DNA from: Chloroflexota bacterium
Lineage (GTDB): Bacteria; Chloroflexota; Anaerolineae; UBA7937; B3-Chlor
DNA: 64,000 bases
NCBI GenBank assembly: GCA_030603665.1
Contig: JAUVXJ010000017.1
Coordinates: 17,896-81,895 of the forward strand
Direction: 5' to 3'
Below the pieces are notes generated by a model. It made no database searches and was not told the DNA's origin. It saw nothing but the letters and a program-made list of their open reading frames with translations. The position numbers and the translations under genes are program-made. Of this stretch, positions 61,501-64,000 are shown piece by piece (the first letter of the stretch is position 1; every line of letters starts with the position of its first letter).

Positions 61501-62343
61501 CCAGTATCCCGATCTGTAGGCTGTCCACAGCACGTTGCTCATACCCGGATAATACGTGAGGATGTCGCTCGGCACGGCTTCAGCCAACGCTTGTTCAAGC
61601 GCACTCAGAACACTCACGGTTCCTGGTATGTCGAGAGTCCGTGCGCTACGCAGCTCGACAACGCAATCCTGGGGAAGTGGTTCCAGCCGCAGTTCAACTC
61701 GGGCGGTGCGAGACAGCACAAGTCCTTCTGAGAACTCGAGCTCGATCGTATGCTCGCCTGCGCCTGAGAATGGAAAAGAACCCGCGATTCGAAGACTAGG
61801 TATGGCTTCCTCCACGATTTGCCCGACGATGTCTCTCACCTCATCGCGACCTAGAGCGTCGAACGCGGGGCCATCCTCCGTTGTCTCAACCTGGATCGTG
61901 ATCGGATCTGGCAACCTAGCCTCGAGCCAGGCCTCGCGCTCGGAGAGCAGCTTGCCATCCGCAACGAGTTGACAGAGTTCCTCATCGCCCTCACCTAGGA
62001 GGTATCCCCAGACTACCATCGCCGCGAAACTCGCGGAACCCTTGTGATGCTCGAGCGCTTCCCCCAGGAGTTCGGAGTCTTCGAATCTACCGATGAATGC
62101 CGCGATGGTGGCAAGGTCGCACTCCCCCGTGAGTAGTTCGTGGAACTCGTCCCGGAGTTGCCGCTTGAGAACTTTGCGCCGATAGCGCTCCTCCATCTCA
62201 CGCTGCCGCGATTCACGCAACTCGGCAAGGGATTCGCTGTCAACCTCGCCTTCCGATGGCACCTGTGTGGCTTTCGGAGCCGGTTTTCGGCGGGATTCAC
62301 GCTGCTTTCGCTTCCTCCGCTTCTTGGCTTTCGAAGGACCCAT
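58555..62343 (-). CDS. giant AAA/STAND ATPase with basic head and Ig-like domain
   Basis: ATG 62343 follows GGGAG; a GTG at 62358 is in frame. It has 1262 residues. The head (1-60) is basic and coiled ('GPSKAKKRRKRKQRESRR'). A long helical middle (about 300-800) is unrecognised. A beta-sandwich, CARDB-like segment ('RNELSPVEIRIANADFGPAS') spans about 770-870. The C-terminal third is a STAND-type NTPase: 'SPYITGDPVRNSEMFFGRRD', Walker A 'VIHGRRKVGKTSLLFQL' near 901, Walker B 'LLLMFDEFDTLI' near 1007 and a winged helix. Such ATPases recognise a trigger through a large sensor and activate effectors. Confidence 0.78.
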   Translation of the reverse strand: MGPSKAKKRRKRKQRESRRKPAPKATQVPSEGEVDSESLAELRESRQREMEERYRRKVLKRQLRDEFHELLTGECDLATIAAFIGRFEDSELLGEALEHHKGSASFAAMVVWGYLLGEGDEELCQLVADGKLLSEREAWLEARLPDPITIQVETTEDGPAFDALGRDEVRDIVGQIVEEAIPSLRIAGSFPFSGAGEHTIELEFSEGLVLSRTARVELRLEPLPQDCVVELRSARTLDIPGTVSVLSALEQALAEAVPSDILTYYPGMSNVLWTAYRSGYWSSPWVQGVLREWRSRREEYVLNLQLHEVGELVERLNRRGPWTVPEQLDTDALTEHQVLDLARSIVSSDADLSGYSVDLALDDDLDRTVLKVDVLLEQLPVGTLRLIRSGPFMPRRVRQEILQAEIEHLTRMLACQSDEELLRTADEENQDALRIADEAGRANYAARSRYLAGICRVLLQRGHVEEVQFKRTLTCFYAARGGEFFTEDPLVARRYYLLFFRMLYEERMLQHLKAIAPFDYWVLAGFFATYASSEIRNTWAPRDVRSLETSQPMAPMLWRAAQLLHDSPEQFFHALLDLYLIEPDFIRDFLLNLRRLRRKGFFALGRRIRGKWEHTLDDMNVESGKLLTDIVAYSLGQVSDQAGTSLLLGFVLAVLDMGDIVEPVLNDFRRLLGFVRQFMEARDVVQKSALYTDVDREFLQVYGVARKIAGRQARGTEETRRKAGRLIRLLDQIKAYVDHQHREFFRSARLKVVINTFTLPRNELSPVEIRIANADFGPASGVSLELEKDSSFHAKDHSVALDPIYGKEERIEALYISPLADKAVEIRGGVTYSDQEEKNKTAAFQHTINVSDPMAFSPFHSPYITGDPVRNSEMFFGRRDELDETIRSLIGHFQDRITVIHGRRKVGKTSLLFQLKEGDPSVLGVAQLAAVQENYVPVLVDFERFTAKKPTWEVYYHIYGSVRRELDVAGISSLSTPMADFRDLSPDALLEEFIVQQAKPLNDHGRKLLLMFDEFDTLIRSKGEETGLFGFIREMIVKHGQFMSFIFVGADQLVGMMMQRANRLYSMAGTPIEIADLAPEEARLLVTEPIRKANPSFEWAEDAVRLIVHVTARNPYYIQTLCDRVVNNLIAGKRLRATTVDVQQGVTEAVDHIGDLADIVDSLESAEERIVLTSVAGLTWDDRMGQRWTTAGETERMIADSSRKFPRDAIPGILRGLQARYILDQREGDDMEMKYSIQVPLLQMYVRNRFGLKDVLREGGYA

Positions 62344-62458
62344 AGTGGTCTCCCTCACGCAATCGACATCCTGCAGCTACTATCCGCTCGACTCAACACG
62401 GACGCATCAGACCCTCCTGGATTCCCTGGCTGAGCAACGACCAATCCTTGGAGATCTG

Positions 62459-62477
62459 GGAGGTCTTGAAGACCTCC
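62459..62477. repeat. palindrome, left copy flanking the HsdR_N/DUF5655 gene
   Basis: 'ggaggtcttgaagacctcc' is a 9-bp stem with a single-base centre. It recurs at 63913-63931, and the flanks of the two copies are inverted relative to each other (gatctg...gaggtctg here versus the reverse complement there). It could act as a terminator on both strands or as a REP. Confidence 0.8.
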
Positions 62478-62529
62478 GAGGTCTGATGATGCTAGTAGTT
62501 CCTCTTGAAGACGATGTTGGGAGGTAGGT

Positions 62530-63645
62530 CTACTGGACCAGGCCAGTGGTTGGCTTGGTTCGGTTTTTCGTGAACGACTTGTGTATCAAGACCTGCGCAT
62601 CTCCGAGCTTGTCTAGGCTATCAATGGCAAGCTCAACATCGCCAACACCCCAGTGCCCAACCTTGGAAACATCACGAGCATAATCGGGCGGGGTTGCGAG
62701 GTCTGAGTAGTCCAGCTTGAGCCAAACACGAAGTCCGCTTTGCTGAAGGTGCACACAACAGAAGATGCTCTTGCCATGACTGTACTTGACGTACTTGGCA
62801 AGGTATTGCCTTTGGACGTGATTCGGGTCGAACTGCAAACAATACGTGTCTATCGTCCTGAATAGTTCCAAGACCTCCTGCGGCTTACCCTGCGTATGGT
62901 GGGTTTCTGTATGCTCCTTGCCCTTGCGCTTTGGGGTCTTGACGTGGCGTGTGGGAGTAGTGGGGACAGCGACCTCAGGTAGCTGAGTCCAGAGCCTCTT
63001 GAGAGCGGCGCTGATCTGGCTTGGCTTGACCGTTTGATCTCCGATAGTTCGGCGTATCAGCCTAGTGAGCGTAGTCGGGGGCTCCATGAAGAGCTTGTCG
63101 AGAGCCTTACGCACCTTTGAGGTGACGAAGATCTGCTCCCCAATCTCGTCAAGCATTCCTCCGGCGATCGCGTCCTGGGAGAATCGGGAAAAGAGAGCAG
63201 CGACTTGCTCGATTGACATCCCCTGGGTTTTCTTAGGGTCGATAGACACCTCATATAACAGCTTCTCTGGAGCCGCGGCCCTCTCCGTGCTGCGATAGAC
63301 CTTGTATGTTACGCCGTTGGTCAGGATACACCAGTCTATCCCAGCATTGGCAGCATAGCTGACCACTTGGGTAATTGACTTGACGTCGTCGAGTGAGTCG
63401 CTGATGGGCTTGGCCTCCAGAAAAAGAACAGGCTCGTTGTTGATCTTGAGCGCGTAGTCGACGGACCTGCCATCTATGGTTGTATACTCAAGTTGCACCT
63501 CGCGGGGATCTCTGACATCCCATCCTAGGGCATCCAGCATCGGGTCTATGAATATGACTCGTGTTGGATACTCCTTCAAGCCACGCTTCTTGTGTGTGTC
63601 CAATTGGAGCTGAAGCTGCTCAATGCACCCGGCAACGGTGGTCAT
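62530..63645 (-). CDS. type I restriction R-subunit N-terminal-like domain fused to DUF5655
   Basis: It has 371 residues starting after GGAAGGAG. The N-terminal part ('TRVIFIDPMLDALGWDV', 'YTTIDGRSVDYALKINNEPV' and 'LFLEAKPIS') is an HsdR_N-type nuclease fold with D...ExK. 'CILTNGVTYKVYRSTER' is diagnostic of that group. A lysine-rich linker leads to a DUF5655 domain ('YLAKYVKYSHGKSIFCCVHL', 'YARDVSKVGHWGVGDVELAI'). No helicase or methylase is present, so it is not a classic type I enzyme. It heads the probable defence island. Confidence 0.85.
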   Translation of the reverse strand: MTTVAGCIEQLQLQLDTHKKRGLKEYPTRVIFIDPMLDALGWDVRDPREVQLEYTTIDGRSVDYALKINNEPVLFLEAKPISDSLDDVKSITQVVSYAANAGIDWCILTNGVTYKVYRSTERAAAPEKLLYEVSIDPKKTQGMSIEQVAALFSRFSQDAIAGGMLDEIGEQIFVTSKVRKALDKLFMEPPTTLTRLIRRTIGDQTVKPSQISAALKRLWTQLPEVAVPTTPTRHVKTPKRKGKEHTETHHTQGKPQEVLELFRTIDTYCLQFDPNHVQRQYLAKYVKYSHGKSIFCCVHLQQSGLRVWLKLDYSDLATPPDYARDVSKVGHWGVGDVELAIDSLDKLGDAQVLIHKSFTKNRTKPTTGLVQ

Positions 63646-64000
63646 CGACGTTCTCCTTCCGCAGGACAGTCTCTGGTCGGTTGAGCGCTGAGCCCATCGT
63701 GCTCATCGGGGTGGACAGCTCGTGATGACTACCAGGACGAAGCGTCCGCCTGAGATGATCATCGAAGTAGAGATGATGGCAGGGCGCTCCCCCTCCAGTT
63801 TGCGACCCGATTATAGCACAATCCGGCGGGGCCTGTCAATGCCGAATGAGCACGGTCCGTCGGTTGCTCAGGTGGCGTCACGCCTTTGGGTCTCCCCGCC
63901 CTCAGAGACTTCGGAGGTCTTGAAGACCTCCCAAATCTCACTACAGCAGGTCGCAGATAGTAGCACGATCTTTTGGCAAGTATGAGTCCACAAACTCGCC
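63646..64000. other. upstream region of the defence island, no supported gene
   Basis: This end of the window contains the inverted hairpin at 63913 and short overlapping frames without ribosome binding sites. An AT-rich stretch around 63810-63840 ('gattatagcacaat') on either strand could supply a promoter for the minus-strand genes; no boxes are assigned. Confidence 0.4.
63913..63931. repeat. palindrome, right copy flanking the HsdR_N/DUF5655 gene
   Basis: The same 19-base palindrome as at 62459, with flanks matching the reverse complement of that copy ('caaatctc' corresponds to 'gagatctg'). The two copies bracket the gene at 62530 and its promoter. Confidence 0.8.

Noticed and set aside
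62459..63931. Reading the inverted palindromes as terminal repeats of an insertion sequence
   Set aside because: No transposase lies between them, and the palindrome itself is self-complementary, so inverted pairing alone does not prove a transposon end.

Overview
This is a high-GC bacterial window of about 64 kb. Several traits point to Chloroflexota (Anaerolineae-like): lipoproteins with Thr/Pro-rich linkers, LysM-M23 and DUF6325/SHOCT proteins, dispersed hairpin repeats reading 'ccttcgacaggctcagg', and an archaeal-type phosphosulfolactate synthase in a bacterial setting. That assignment is an inference from gene content; no rRNA or ribosomal protein marker is present.

Region A (0.5-19.2 kb, + strand) is a membrane and stress cluster. 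It holds an MscS channel, a PRC-barrel/DUF1269 protein, two DUF6325-SHOCT paralogues, Arg-rich microproteins, a holin-like membrane protein, a prokaryotic pentameric ligand-gated ion channel with a double N-terminal domain, a degenerate receiver domain fused to a membrane domain, and a P-type-ATPase-like protein that has lost the phosphorylated Asp. A Vps62-like membrane protein, a holin-phosphodiesterase fusion and an UlaG-like metallo-hydrolase follow. This is the best candidate here for an undescribed system, perhaps an envelope or ion-homeostasis sensing module.

Region B (19.3-25.2 kb) is accessory: an ABC transporter pseudogene with an internal deletion, small acidic and basic ORFs, lipoproteins, a DauR/YheO-like regulator, a phage-like string of tiny genes with a NUMOD3 protein, and a PD-(D/E)XK-like protein.

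Region C (25.3-34.7 kb) is a complete type I-E CRISPR-Cas locus, cas3-cas8e-cas11-cas7-cas5-cas6e-cas1-cas2, with overlapping genes. Its seven-repeat array starts only 8 bp after cas2. The array is followed directly by the C-terminal remnant of a large serine recombinase and by tRNA-Arg(CCG) on the opposite strand, so the locus probably sits at an island boundary.

Region D (34.8-49.6 kb) is mostly ordinary and mainly on the minus strand: acetyltransferase, GT39-like glycosyltransferase with two proline-rich membrane proteins, proC, sfsA between two paralogous unknowns, ligA, an ABC exporter, three tandem MLSLE microproteins, an EEP-family hydrolase and a LysM-M23 lipoprotein.

Region E (49.6-55.2 kb) is a field of duplicated intergenic repeats around a minus-strand sulfur cluster: YeiH-type exporter, HprK-like P-loop protein, ComA and a 4Fe-4S protein.

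Region F (55.4-64 kb, minus strand) looks like an uncharacterised defence island. It has an HsdR_N/DUF5655 protein, a giant AAA/STAND ATPase overlapping a second ATPase, and two PD-(D/E)XK-like proteins, with inverted hairpin repeats flanking the first gene.
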